Source: Mustela lutreola (taxonomy: Eukaryota > Chordata > Mammalia > Carnivora > Mustelidae). Taken from it: 64,000 nucleotides of DNA. Below are positions 12,030 to 23,487 of the stretch, piece after piece. Position 1 is the first letter of the stretch; the number at the start of each line of letters is the position of its first letter. The stretch covers positions 10,228,501-10,292,500 of the forward strand of contig NC_081293.1 of the NCBI RefSeq assembly GCF_030435805.1, read 5' to 3'. Position numbers and translations under genes: made by a program. The notes below the pieces were generated by a model that was not told where the DNA came from, did no database searches, and was given only the letters and a program-made list of their open reading frames with translations.

Positions 12030-12235
12030 TTTTAAAGATTTTATTTATTTATTTTAGAGCGTGGAGAAGGGAGTGATGTGGGGAGGGGTGGGGACAGGCA
12101 GAGGGAGATGGAGAGAGAGGGAATTTTAACCGGTGTGGAGCCTGATGTGGGGCTCGATCTCATGACCCTGAGATCATGACCTGAGTGAAATCAAGAGTCA
12201 GATGCACGACCGACTGAGTCACCCAGCGCCCCGTG
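11982..12235 (-). mobile_element. CanSINE with expanded (TTTC)n tail
   Basis: Older minus-strand CanSINE ('aagattttatttatttatttt', 'gatctcatgaccctgagatc', 'ccgactgagtcacccagcgc'). Its A-rich tail, read on the plus strand, has become a TTTC microsatellite of about 12 units at 11982-12031. Confidence 0.9.
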
Positions 12236-12239
12236 TGCT

Positions 12240-12580
12240 TATTTCTGAGATGTTGTCTTGACATCCTCTTTTGGAAATATCTTTAGGCCCTGGGTAAGGA
12301 TAGTATCTGAAAGTTGACCCCACGACCGCTCTAATGTCTTTTCTGGTACTGTTGTTATCCATTAGTTCACTAGCATTGGCTTTCAATACATTTTGTGTGT
12401 TCTCAGAAATCAGATACATGCTCAGCAGAGAGAGAAAGAGTAACCATGCCTATGGAATATCTAGAAAAAATGTGCCATAGCCTCTAAAGGCAAATCCTTA
12501 ATTACACTTCAAAACTCTACGACAAATTATATTTTCCAAAAGCTGTGCTTCTCCTCCTATTTCTTATCCCATTACTTTCC
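12240..12580. other. Intergenic sequence, nothing recognised
   Basis: No gene or named repeat seen. Confidence 0.5.
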
Positions 12581-12587
12581 AAGAAAC

Positions 12588-12845
12588 TTGACACTCTCCC
12601 ACTGATATGTGGAGTCTAATCCCCTTCCCTTGCAAGTAGGTGAGTTTCTGACTCGTCATCAGCAGAAGGCAGGGAAGCGATGCTGTCGGACTTCAGTGTG
12701 GGGTCATAAAAGGGAATTTGGTTCTGCCATGTGAGTCAAACACCCTCACCGGAGCCCCCAGATCACCATGTAAGGACCTTGACCACTTCTGGGGTATAAA
12801 TACCCCTACACCCGTCAGTGTGGTGAACATAGAATTGGAAAGAGA
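12588..12845 (+). mobile_element. MLT1-type LTR fossil (ERVL-MaLR)
   Basis: Old LTR fragment: 'tggagtctaatccccttccc', 'agcgatgctgtcggacttca' and 'gtcataaaagggaatttggt' follow the order of MLT1 LTRs. Solitary, broken, ancient. Confidence 0.6.
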
Positions 12846-12849
12846 CGCA

Positions 12850-13530
12850 CACAAGGGTTATACTGTCCCCAGTATAACCCCCTAGCCAGAGCTGTGGCAG
12901 AGCCTGGAGGAGGTCAGCTCTGTGGGGCCAACAGGTGCTCCTTGGTGTGTTTCAAAGTTCCTTCCTGTTTATGGGATGGCAGCCCAGAGCCAGGTAGCAC
13001 TGAAATCTGTGGGGTTTATCTGTGCTTGCCTCTGGCCAAGGTAGAGAACGAGACACTTCTGGCTTCACAGTGGACAAACAGAACTGAACCCCTAAGCCAT
13101 CCAAAAGGACCCCCAATTGGGCACTCTCTTCCCATGATACAGAAGAGTGTTGTGGACAGTGGCCGGCCTCCTGAGGGGTGACACGCAGACAGCCGTGGGC
13201 AGCTTGGGGCCTCAGCTCTCTGGGGTTCTGAAGGCCCTGCCTCCCTAATGGGGCTAAGAAAACCTGTCCTGAGGTATTTGGCTAGCATGGAACACATTTG
13301 GTGGGCAAGGAGCCATAGGAGGACTGCGCCCACTTTGTGACAGCGTCGCCCAGTTTCTACTGAGACCACGTGCCCGCACCCACTGCCTGGGACAATACCC
13401 ACCCCCTCCCACCGACACCCGAGTCTGCATGAGGGGGTCAGACAGAGAAGGCCGTGCTCTTTGCAATGACATGGTTTCTATCTTAAATTAATACACTGCA
13501 TTTGGGGGGGGGGCGGAACTCATAAAAGAA
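12850..13530. other. Intergenic sequence, nothing recognised
   Basis: No gene or named repeat seen; a poly-G run lies at 13505-13513. Confidence 0.5.
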
Positions 13531-13534
13531 GAAA

Positions 13535-14800
13535 ATTAAAATTGTACCCAATCCCTCGCGCTGCCCATTAAAAATTCTGGCTTTGTTTATAGTCTTTTAG
13601 AATATGCAGTCTGTACAGGTTGTATACTCAAAAGTCTTTCCTGTAGCATTGATCACACCATGGTCATCTCCCCATGCCCTTAAATCTTAAAAAATAACGT
13701 CGGGGGCTGTGCCAGGGTGGCTCTGTCACCTGAGTATCTGACTCTTGGTTTTGGCTCAGGTCATGATCTCGGGGCCATGGATCGAGCCCCGTGTTGGGCT
13801 CCACGTTCAGTGCGGGGTCTGCTTGTCCCTCTCTCTCTGTTCGTGCCCCCCCCAAAATAAACAAAAAATTTAAAAATAATAAGGGTGCATAATATTCCAT
13901 CATTTGGAAGAAAACAACTTTTATTTCCAGCTGTAGAGGCTAACTCTGTTTTTCCATGATGGAAAACCTCATACGTCCGTCTCGTGCTCTTAGCAGACTG
14001 TGGCGCACTTGGAGCAACAGGAGAACATGGTGGAATGACAGCGTCATTGTTAAGGCTCTTGAGAAACATCACTGTTTTGCAGAAGGCTGCTCTCCAGTGT
14101 GAGCTCCCACCCGGGAGGCGGACCGGCGCAGGTCCAACAACAGTGAAAGGGGCAACGTGAATTTGCATGATTGGCTTGGGATCTCCACTTTTGATGAATA
14201 CAGAAGCATTGTACATGTCTGCTGACCATGTGTGTTTCTGCCATTGACTCACATTCTCTGTCCCTTTCCTTACAGATATCTCAGCCCTTTTACGAGTTTT
14301 TGCAATAGCGTTCCACATCAAAATACAATTCTTTGTGATATTTAGCATATCTTCCCAGTGTTACGGACAGCTACACTGAGTTCCAGTTTCTGTGGTCCGT
14401 CGCAATCATCTCTTACTTTTTAACTCACATCTAAACCTTTATTCCTACGTGGTCCTTCCCTCTCAAGATCTGAAGTTTATGTACATCTTCGATTGTATGT
14501 TAAAAATGCCTATAGACTTAATTTTGATATATGGGGAGAACTAGGAATTATCTTTAATCTTTTCCACATGGTTGTTCCTAACATCATTTGTGGACTGACC
14601 TCCCTTTCCTCACGGATCTTAACCATGTACTAATTTTTTATCTATAGTATTTCTATTAGGGTTTGTGTTTGAGACTCTGTTACCCCCTCCATCTGCTGAT
14701 TGGGCTGTTGAAATTTTTATAATATCTTTGTTTTTCTTCTTTCCCCTCAACAATATAATACGTTTACTATGGTTCCTTCTCAAAATATTCTCGATCAAGC
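13535..14800 (-). mobile_element. Patchy old LINE-1 (L1M) remains, antisense
   Basis: Inverse-L1 phrases near 13600 ('gcagtctgtacaggttgtat'), 13885-13900 ('gggtgcataatattccatca') and 14500-14600 ('ttttccacatggttgttcct', then 'aacatcatttgtggactgac'). The middle (about 13920-14340) is not clearly L1. Interrupted by a CanSINE at 13702-13880. Confidence 0.6.
13702..13880 (+). mobile_element. Older CanSINE inside L1 remains
   Basis: Plus-strand, diverged CanSINE: 'ctgagtatctgactcttggt', 'tcaggtcatgatctcggggc', a CT-rich segment, then CAAAATAAACAAAAAATTT tail. Confidence 0.88.
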
Positions 14801-14899
14801 TACAAAAACTTCCTGCTTCAGGCCTCCTCCCATTAAATTCTTGTTGATCAGAGCAAGTGACAACTTTTCCCTGAGAAACCACTCTTTTAATTTTTCCCT

Positions 14900-16130
14900 G
14901 CTCATCCTGGTCTTGGGCTTTGGGATGGAGAAGCAAACAAGAGTGAGTAAAGAGAGAGCTTGGGCCTCATGAAGTCACCTTGACAGGAAATTCATTTGAG
15001 TTGTCACCTTCTTCTTATTAAGGGTCATGTGCCTGTTGTTGCTAAAATGCAACAACTTGCATTTAGCTTTGTCTCTGCCGTCTCCCAGCAGCGAGACACC
15101 CAAAATTGAGAATAGTAGCTGCTCATTCAAGAACAGTCAGCAAAGGGACTAGGCTTTACTTGCAACTTTATCATGAAATTATCTCGGACACACTGCTGTC
15201 GTACTCTGGAATTGTGCCACACCATCTGTAAAATGAGGCTTCCAGACCGGACTGCCTTCCTGCTGTAATGCTGTGCAACTGGTCATAGGCGGCCCCATCT
15301 AAATCCTGCCTTTGTTTCCCTGAAGCCAGCATCTGTCAGAACTGTTCAATGGTTCTGAGTTCAGACATCTTCACATTTTCCAGAGCCTTCTTGCTTGGTG
15401 AACAGTCCTTTCAAGATCCAAGGAAGAAAAGCACCCCCAAACGTGAAGCAGATAAAAAGGAATAGCTATCCAAAAGAAGAAGAAATTTGTGTGTATGTTT
15501 CTCTCTCTCACTCATTAGTATGACTTCTAACTGATTCAAACATTTGTTACACTTTTCCTGGAAACTTAGAAGTTTAATTTGGAATACAGTCATGGAGAGA
15601 AAATTCTGCTGAGTATATAATGCAAAAATATGGTTGCTAATGAGTGCCATTGATTTAACAGGAAATAAGGAGAAAAATACAAATTTTGGAAGAAAATAAG
15701 CAATTTCAAAACGTTTCAATTTGCTCCAAATCCAACTTCATTGCTTCAAGGGGTAGCTTGGAAATTCTTCTCATGAAAACGCAGTAAATATTACTGTAGA
15801 CTGTTTTCTGGCCTGGAAGACGTGGGTAGAAATGACAGATTTCCTAGAACAACTTTTGGGAAATTTGTGTTGATGGTACCTCTGATTTTAAGTTCTTCAT
15901 TCTTTCTTCCAGCAAAAACACACCAAGTCATTGCAACAACACAGAACAGAGTTGCAAATTCCTGCTTCTATAATTAAAAAAAAAAAAAAAATCTTTTTGG
16001 TCTTTGTGTTCAGATCGTGTGTGTGTATGTGTGTTACACATGTTTTGAGATAGTTTGGGGACACACGACAAAAGAATCTCCTTCTTCCCTACTAGGAATT
16101 CTTGATTTTACACCATTAATGGGCATTTTC
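14900..16130. other. Intergenic sequence, nothing recognised
   Basis: AT-rich sequence with a poly-A run at 15977-15992 and a short TG run near 16019-16033. A MIR-like scrap may lie near 15190-15260. No gene supported. Confidence 0.5.
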
Positions 16131-16134
16131 AAAA

Positions 16135-16380
16135 CATTAAGCACCAGGTTTGAAGTCTACAAATAAAATGCAAGTGCAGATGCCGTGTTTACGCTCGCAT
16201 TAACACTTCATAAGCAGTTCATTAAACTGATAACACTTTAAACAGTAACACTGGCTCTTTCAGACTCTCTCAGCCTGTAATTGTCCCGAGGCACCAAATG
16301 AACCCTTTCTAGGCTGGGAACCACAGGAATTTACATTCTTGACGTGTGTCTCTTAATTATGGACACCCTGGGCCCTGGCC
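16135..16380. promoter_or_regulatory. Candidate conserved noncoding element
   Basis: Low-repeat segment with clustered AT-core motifs (CATTAACACTT, GTTCATTAAACTG, CTGTAATTGTCC, CTTAATTATGG). Intergenic location next to the WDR11-FGFR2 gap makes a developmental enhancer plausible, but this is inference from motif content only. Confidence 0.3.
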
Positions 16381-16964
16381 GATTCAGAGAGGGCCTGGCT
16401 CAGGCCAGCACGGCCCACTGACTGCAGGCACAGGCACAGGTCAGGGGCTGTCTGCTGGGAGACAGCCACCACGCAAGGAAACGGGCCTCGGGACAGGGCC
16501 GGGGCAGTAGCCGGAACAAGGTCACCCCACGACTTTCCTGAAACACTTCAGCTGGGTTTGTGCTGACCCTCTCTGACCAGAAACCAGTTTCCAAAGGACC
16601 CATCTCCCTGTTCATTTCTAGTGAGTTTCCTTTCTAGAAGCAGCAATCCCCACAGCCCCAGTCCTCTCTAGAAACGGGAGAGCCTGTGCAGGCCTTCTCC
16701 CTGGCATGAACTAGGGCCCGAGGGGCTGTGTTATCAGAGTGGACGTGGACCGGCGGGCACTTCAGTCCTCTTTCAGGAACGACATCAGGATGACCTGTCC
16801 CATCGCCATTGGAGCTCTGCATGCCCCTCACTGAATTCCACAACCAGGAGGTTCTTCCTGTTTGGGAAGACGACACAGAAGCCTGCCTGGCCACAAAGGG
16901 ATGATGATTTCAGATCCCCCGGGGCTTGAGCCCAGGGCGTCCGCCCCAGTAAGACTTTTCTAGC

Positions 16965-17105
16965 ATCATCTCCCTCATCCTGCCAACTGGTCGGGACTCG
17001 TATCCTCACTTTGCAAAAGGGGAAAGGGAAGCAAAGGCGGAGACGGAATTGGAACTCTAGTCCACCCCCGCTCCCACGACAGGGCTGTGGCCTCTACGCC
17101 ATGGC
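16965..17105 (-). mobile_element. MIR SINE
   Basis: Antisense MIR: 'atcctcactttgcaaaaggg', 'gcaaaggcggagacggaatt', 'ggctgtggcctctacgccat'. Confidence 0.65.
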
Positions 17106-17339
17106 CCCCTCTGAGGGCACGGGGTGTGCTGGGCAGTGAGTTAGAGGTTCTCAAAGCCCGGCTCCTGGAGTTTCAGCCCGAGGGCAGTGAGAACCCAGCT
17201 CCTCTCGCACCTTCTGCCAGGCCAGGGCCGCTGCCCCGAGTTCCCAGGCCTCCAGCCCTGGGGCTGATCTCCAGCTCCGCGGAACTGATGGTAACTGATC
17301 CGTGACAGGTGAGTTGCTGATGGGTAACTGACCTGCTGC

Positions 17340-17545
17340 TGGTTAACCTCAGCGAGGTTTCGGCGAGCATTCCTCCCAGAGCTGGGCCGGGGCGGGGGGA
17401 GGTGTCCCACGGCCCTTTGGAGGCGGGAACCGAACCGGGAATCCTGGGCGTGGAGTCGGGCCCGGGAGTCCGCAGCTAGGGCGCTGCAGGCCAGGACACG
17501 CGGAGCCCGCGGCCGGGCGCACAGCGCCATCGCGTGGCTGGAATG
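17340..17545. promoter_or_regulatory. Small CpG island
   Basis: I count about 23 CpG dinucleotides in roughly 195 bp (17351-17545), with GC-box-like GGGGCGGGG near 17388. This is far above the surrounding CpG-poor DNA. Not part of a recognisable transposable element. No known promoter can be assigned; WDR11 runs the other way and its promoter is outside the window. Confidence 0.65.
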
Positions 17546-17559
17546 GGAAGCGCAGCTGA

Positions 17560-19420
17560 GACCGCGCTCTCAAACCCTCTCAGGGACCAGTGAGTTAGTT
17601 GGGTGATGCCTGGTTGGGGAAGGACCAAACCGTCCTTTTGGGAACATCCCTTGATCTCCAGCTCTAGGCTCAGGCGGTCCGTGTGGCTGTAACAGCAGGA
17701 GGAACTGCGCGGTGGGGTGCTGCTCAGAGGGGACACTTTGGTCAGTCCTGCAGTCTTCCGTGGAAGAAGCAAGCCCCCCACCCCCGCCCCCACGTGGGGC
17801 AATGGATTTATTTCTCCTGAAGAAAGGAGCAAAGGGGGCAAAGGATCCCGAGAACCCTTTAGCGGTCGGGGAAGCCCCTGGGCTCCTTCTCAAAACATCG
17901 GCAAACACATAAAATAAGGTACACAGAACTACGAAGCCACCAATTATACGAAAACACAGTCCCCCAAATATCTTCTTAAATTGTGACATAGTCGTGTTCT
18001 CTGTTAATACACCATGTAGCAAGATCTACAGACCAGAATGCTAACTATTGCTATTCCGTATGGTGATGCGCACGTGGTATTTCGAGACAAGTGCACCAAC
18101 AGGGATGTGATGTGCAAATAGCCATGATTTCTGCCAGTGACAAAGTCACAGGCTTTGCGGATAGGCTGTGACGAATTGCCTGTGTTCATAATTGAAGAAA
18201 ATGTTAAGTTTCTATGAGAGGTTAGGGAAAGGAATCACAGAGTCCCTGGGATTTCATCCAGGGAGGACTTGGTGAAGAAGCTGGTGGGTGAGCAGCTTGA
18301 TTAACAAGTAAACAAACAGGTGAGTGTAGACGGTGCTGGACGCTTTGCGGGAAATCAGCAGGGGGATCCAGACCGTGACAGCAGGGGGCGGTGGTCCCGG
18401 GAGGGCCCGCAGGAGAATTCATAAGAGACTCTTGCAGTGGCGGGCAGTGGCCACCAGGGGGAGCAGGTAAACCCACAAACCACACAGTCTGCACCATGGA
18501 CTCCCGCCGGCAGGACTGGTCTCCACCCTTTGACCGCAGTGCCCCGAATTCCTAAAGCCTGGGTTCAGTTCCATAGGGCGGTTAGCAGAGGTCCCGAACG
18601 TAATCTGAAACCCAGGATCTCTGACTTTCTTTGGGAATCAGGCTCCTTAAGGTTTGCAGAACCCCCTGAGCCTTCCAGGTTTGTGATTCCTTGGGGACCC
18701 CCTACATTGGCGGGTGCGAGACCTCTGCTCTCCTCCTCAGGTCCAGTCCAGGGGGCATTTGTATGGGGGCTGGTGAGCTTAGGGCCGGGTCAGAGACGGC
18801 CTTTGTAGTTGGGTATGAACCAGTGTGGCAAGCTTGCAGGGTGATGTCAGGGGCTGGCACTGGCAGCGAACAACTTTGTTGACAAGAAGATTAATTAGAC
18901 CAATGTAGCGCCCATCAGTAACGGCCTCCGCCTCCTCCGGGGTCAGCTCCAGTCAAGCCCTCGCTCGAGGTTCTTTCTTCTTCTTCTTCATCTTTTAAAA
19001 AGAAAGCTTCATCTGTTAACAAGGCAGCCAAAAAACAAGGCGTGCCAGCGAGCAAGTACGTACAAGCAGGTTCTGCAGCGAAGTCTCTTGCCAGGCCTTG
19101 GGCTGGCCCAGCCTGGGAGCCAGCTGGGGCCTCTTCCTTCTACCTGTACAGACCCGACCCCAGGAAGCGTGTTGAGCCCTGAATCCTTCCTCGCGAGGGG
19201 GGACGCCCTGTCTGGGAGCCTCTCGGTCTCTCTTCCTCTCTGCCTTTCATGAGCGCATGGCCCAGAGAGGGGCTGGCCGCCCACCATGCCCGGGCTTCAA
19301 GACCTGAGGCTTCCGCCACCTACACCTGGCCTTTCAAACACCCTCTTTGTCCAGCAGGCGCCCGTGTCCCGTTGTCTCAGTCTGGGAAGTGACAGGCATC
19401 CGCTGAGTCGTGGTGGCCCC
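17560..19420. other. Intergenic sequence with one unusual minus-strand open frame
   Basis: No recognised gene. A 150-codon minus-strand frame (17570-18022) begins with a strongly hydrophobic stretch, described under findings. Short CTT repeat near 18977-18990. Confidence 0.45.
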
Positions 19421-19424
19421 ATTC

Positions 19425-19570
19425 GTCATCCAGCAGATACTCACCGAGCCCATTAAATGCCAGCAACACTGGCGAGGGAGGAGTGGTCTTGACACATCAG
19501 GCCCTTGCCTGGGGGCCGTGGAGGGGGGCTTACATTCCAGAGGGAGGCAGAGCCGTGAGTAAAATAAATA
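19425..19570 (+). mobile_element. L2-like LINE fragment
   Basis: 'cagcagatactcaccgagcc', 'attaaatgccagcaacactg' and 'gcttacattccagagggagg' follow the conserved 3' end of LINE-2. Short and ancient. Confidence 0.5.
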
Positions 19571-19574
19571 CAAG

Positions 19575-22009
19575 AATGAGCTAGCTGGTGCCTGTGTTAA
19601 AGGCCAAGAAGGTAGAGGAGGGGATGCGGTGGAGAGGGCCTGGAGGTGGCAGCCATTTTGGAAGGGGCGTCCCTGAAATTGCAGTTGGGACCCAGGGAGA
19701 GAGGGGATCTGCGTGGGGAGAGCTGGGGAGAGCTGGCCGTTCCTCAGCCCTGGGAGACAGGAGTCTGGTGGTGTCTGGGGCAGGAACGCTTGGTGAAGAC
19801 CAGTTGACTGGATGAATAGAAAACGATTTCCAAACTGTGCCTCTCACCCTTTAGTGCACATCTGAATCTTCTCAGGCACTTGTTAAAATACTCACCAGGC
19901 TGCCAGAGACTCGAGAAAGCCCTTGCATGGCTGGGGGTGCCCAAAGCCAGTGCCGCCTTCAGCAGGCTGCGCTGGGAGCTTTTCATAACCCGGGCCTTCA
20001 CCTCCCACCCTGCCGACAGCACCCAGGCCCGGTCTGGGACCGGCGGGGGCACATCCCAGCCTCAGCGTGGCCAAGACACGAGCCCACCCAAGGTCTGTAG
20101 CCCCAGCTGCCTTGGAAATGACAAATGCATCTGGCCTTCTCCTAAAGGGGCCGGGGAGGGGTCTCTGGAAGCCTCCTAGGGCTGGGGGCAGAGCTGGAGG
20201 GCCACTGAATGGTCCTGCCAACCACCACCCCTCCCAGAGACTTCCTAAAGCCTCATGGGGCCCTCTGAGCCCTGGGGCTCTGACCTCACATCCTTTTCCT
20301 CTCAGAAAGAACTGAGAAGCGCACCTTGGAATCAGGGCAGCAGCTGGGAGCCCGGGGGCTGAGGAGGACATGCCCACACGCAGGGACCCCAAGGCGTGCA
20401 GGGGAGAGGCTGGGCCTTCGAGGAGTGCAGTGTGCTGATGGGCACCTTCAAGGGAGGAGCAGGCAGCGTGGGCCCCCCTGAGGTGGGCTTGGCTGGAGAC
20501 CCCGGCCGGAGGGGGAGGATGTGCCTGCTTCCAGGGTAAGGCCTCCCAGGACAGGGACGCGCCTCCCGGGCCCTTCATCCTGACCTCCCAGAGTTTGTCT
20601 TGGGTATCTGGAGCCTTGACCCGACCCCAGGCCTGTGTGGCCTTCTCTCCTGTGCGTGGCAGCACAGCCGGCTGTGTGAGTGGTGGGGATGGGCAGGACT
20701 TGGATGTGTGGGGCTGCGGGTACACACGCGTGAGCAGTCACACGCGTTCACGTGGCCCCTGGTGGCCCAGCAGAGCGCTGGGGGTGAACCTCAAACGGGG
20801 CGGGTCAAAGTCCAGCTCTCTGCACTGCTTGTTTTGAGAGGCAACTCGTAAGATTTCTAAATTTAAAACTGGCCTTCCAGATGATGAGGAAGACGTAATT
20901 GTCAAGGTAGAAAAATAACTTATGTCTCATCTACCAGCTTGTTATCTCTATTAATGCCTTTTTAGTAACAGGCACACATGTTTTGCTCTTGGGCCTCCCA
21001 AACATCAGGACAGTCAGAGACAGTTGGAGGAAGTTACCAGAAACAAGGAAGGCTCCTTCCAGAGGGTGAGTGATTCTGAGGACAGAGACAGGAGATTTCC
21101 AGTCTTGGCCTGGGCTCTGGTCTTCTCTGCACCCAGGTTTAACCTCGATGCACTGCTCCTCCAGATGTGGCTGGGGAAGACTGGCCTGAGTCTCATGGGA
21201 GCCTAACGCACACATCCCAGGGCCACCACCAGACCTGATGAGTGGGGTCAGGGGACTCAGAGTGCCTGGGGAGTGGGCCCACACCAGCAGATCCACACTT
21301 GGGAAGTGAGCACGGGGCGCTCTGTTTGAAGACCTGCTGTACGGGAGCCAGACCAGAATCCTGAGCAGTCTCTGACTAGATGTTTGGGGACCCCGGGGCA
21401 AATACTTGTAGGGACCTCTTTTCCAACTGCACATGGAGGGGGTTTAAACTCATGGGGCCCAACTCAAACCACTCACATCCTTTCCACACCCAGGCCTCTT
21501 CTGGAGCCCCCGCACCCCGCCCCCGAGACCCATGGCAGAAAACTCAGAAAACTAGCCTTTAAGGCCACCTGGCTGGGTTCTAAGAGCAAATGCAAAACTC
21601 ACAATGGGACAGAGTGATCGGCTTGGGCCTTATCCTGAGCCCGTGGCAGTGTGCGGCCAGGGGCCCTTTCTCCTTCTCCGCGCCTCATTCTTCCCGGTGT
21701 GCAGGACTGTAAAGGTGGTTTATGATCACCTGACTACTACATAGGTTTCCATGTGAAGCATCAATTTACCGCTCCGAGTCAAAAGAAAGCGCAAATGGAT
21801 TAGGACTTTTTTTTTTTTTTTCTTTGGTCCTTTGGTTAATGTCTTTCGGAGTGCTGAGCTGCCAGATGGGAGACCCAACAGAAGACACTCCAGTGGCCTA
21901 CAGAGTTCAGTGGAGGGGTTGAGCCGCCCAAGGAACTCCATTTCCCAATCTCTGCTGCCCTCTGCTGTCCAGTGCTGGCTAGGACATGCTGACAGGGCCG
22001 CCCCGGCCA
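19575..22009. other. Intergenic GC-rich sequence, no gene supported
   Basis: Contains a 277-codon minus-strand frame (19892-20725) of Pro/Gly/Ala-rich composition without family resemblance, judged a chance ORF in GC-rich DNA, and a possible MER5 scrap at 19840-19920 ('gcacatctgaatcttctcag'). Poly-T at 21809-21821. Confidence 0.5.
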
Positions 22010-22019
22010 CCTTCCCAGG

Positions 22020-22027
<8 letters not shown>

Positions 22028-22064
<37 letters not shown>

Positions 22065-22230
22065 GACAGATAGAGATCACAAGTAGACGGAGAGGCAGGC
22101 AAAGAGAGAGAGGAGGAAGCAGGCTCCCTGTTGAGCAGAGAGGCCGATGGGGGGCTCGATCCCAGGAACCTGGGAACATGACCTGAGCTGAAGGCAGAGG
22201 CTTTAACCCACTGAGCTACCCAGGTGCCCC
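22028..22230 (-). mobile_element. Young CanSINE with 18-bp target-site duplication
   Basis: Minus-strand CanSINE ('gatcacaagtagacggagag', 'cccactgagctacccaggtg'). Flanked by perfect copies of CCTTCCCAGGCAGTTCTT at 22010-22027 and 22231-22248. Long poly-T (poly-A tail) indicates a recent insertion. Confidence 0.96.
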
Positions 22231-22404
22231 CCTTCCCAGGCAGTTCTTAAAAGGGGCCCGGGATTTCCTCCAGGGCTGCTGCTCCCCTCCCCCAATCGGC
22301 GGGGCAGAGTGGATGGCTCCACGATCCTTCACAGGGGATGCCAGGACCAGCAGCGTCAGCGGCCCCAGGGAACGGACTAGGAAGGCGGCGGGCTCAGCCT
22401 CCTG

Positions 22405-22500
22405 CTGACATCTTCTCAGTTAGAAACTGTGGATAGGGCTCGGGGCTCAGCATTTTAGTAAGCCCTCCTGGTGATGCTGACGCACAGGCTAGAGAAGAAC
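22405..22500 (+). mobile_element. MER5A-like hAT fragment
   Basis: 'gggctcagcattttagtaag', 'ccctcctggtgatgctgacg', 'cacaggctag' match the 3' half of MER5A. The left half is missing. Confidence 0.55.
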
Positions 22501-22509
22501 TTTTGCTCT

Positions 22510-22885
22510 CTCTTTGGAAACCAAAGTCCGGAGGGGAAATAGTATATATGTATTTTAACTGAATGGTGCACCTTCAAAATTAAAATAAGACATGAAAAAA
22601 TGTAGGAGCTTATTTTCATATTTGGGAAGACCAGTGCTCTGAGAACATCAGGGTCCCCACATCACACAGGTGGGCTCGGTTGGAGCTTTTGCAGAGAGCA
22701 AGACTCCTCGGGGACAAACGTGTAAGAAGTTCTTCTCTGATCTAGATGATGGGTGTGCTGCTCCAGCCGGTGAGAAAGAGCCTCCGCGGTCTGGCAGGGT
22801 TTCTGCATTTCAACGGGCTGCATCTGATGGCCAACGACATCAGGGACAGGGATTTGGACTTTCAGACAGTCCTGATTCGAGTGCA
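22510..22885. other. Intergenic sequence, nothing recognised
   Basis: Some open frames but no family match; no named repeat. Confidence 0.45.
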
Positions 22886-22889
22886 TTCA

Positions 22890-23110
22890 CCTGCGCACTT
22901 AGTGACTTTACTCAGCACTCACCATGTGTTCTCAAGACAGAGCTAACCCTGGGGCACTGGATTCCTACCCTTGTGGAGGCAGCGCAGTGGGGAAGACAGA
23001 CGGTAGACCAGAAACTGCACCTGAGAAAGTGGACACGAACGGGTCCCTGCTGTAATCGGCACTGTGACGAGGATGTTCTGCAGGTGCTGGTAGGCAGGAG
23101 GGCACCGCCG
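22890..23110 (+). mobile_element. L2-like LINE fragment
   Basis: 'ctcagcactcaccatgtgtt', 'cttgtggaggcagcgcagtg', 'ggaagacagacggtagacca' follow the LINE-2 3' end order. Diverged. Confidence 0.5.
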
Positions 23111-23487
23111 AGCGGGAGGGAGGCTTGTAAAGCCCTGTGATGGATGGCACAGCCTCTCAGGGAGGTGGTCCTGGGGCTGTGGGGAGCGTGGGACACGGGA
23201 GACTTCACCTTCCCCCTCCCCCACCCCGTGGCCTGCACAGGTTGGGGATTGGTGGGCTGGATCTTTTTGTCATCAGAATTAAACAATACAGTGTTACTAA
23301 TTATGAGAAAATTTTTATTGTTAAAAAATCCAGAAAATATAGATAATACTGATAAGGTGAACATTTTAAACCACCCAGAATCCCACCATGTAGACATAAC
23401 TGCCAACAAGAATTTGTTGTAGAGGTTTGATTTTTTTTTTGATGTCGTTATATGTGATACTACATTACATTGGATTAATTACATAAG

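Noticed and set aside
11982-12031. Regular TTTC repeats as a CRISPR-like or regulatory array
   Set aside because: It is a simple microsatellite grown from the A-rich tail of a minus-strand CanSINE; no spacers.
19892-20725. 277-codon minus-strand open frame
   Set aside because: Pro/Gly/Ala/Arg-rich composition in GC-rich DNA, overlapping open frames on the other strand, and no family resemblance or exon-like boundaries; most likely chance.
22660-23140. Possible pseudogene in the 156-codon plus-strand frame
   Set aside because: Translation matches no family I know, and its second half overlaps an L2-like fragment.
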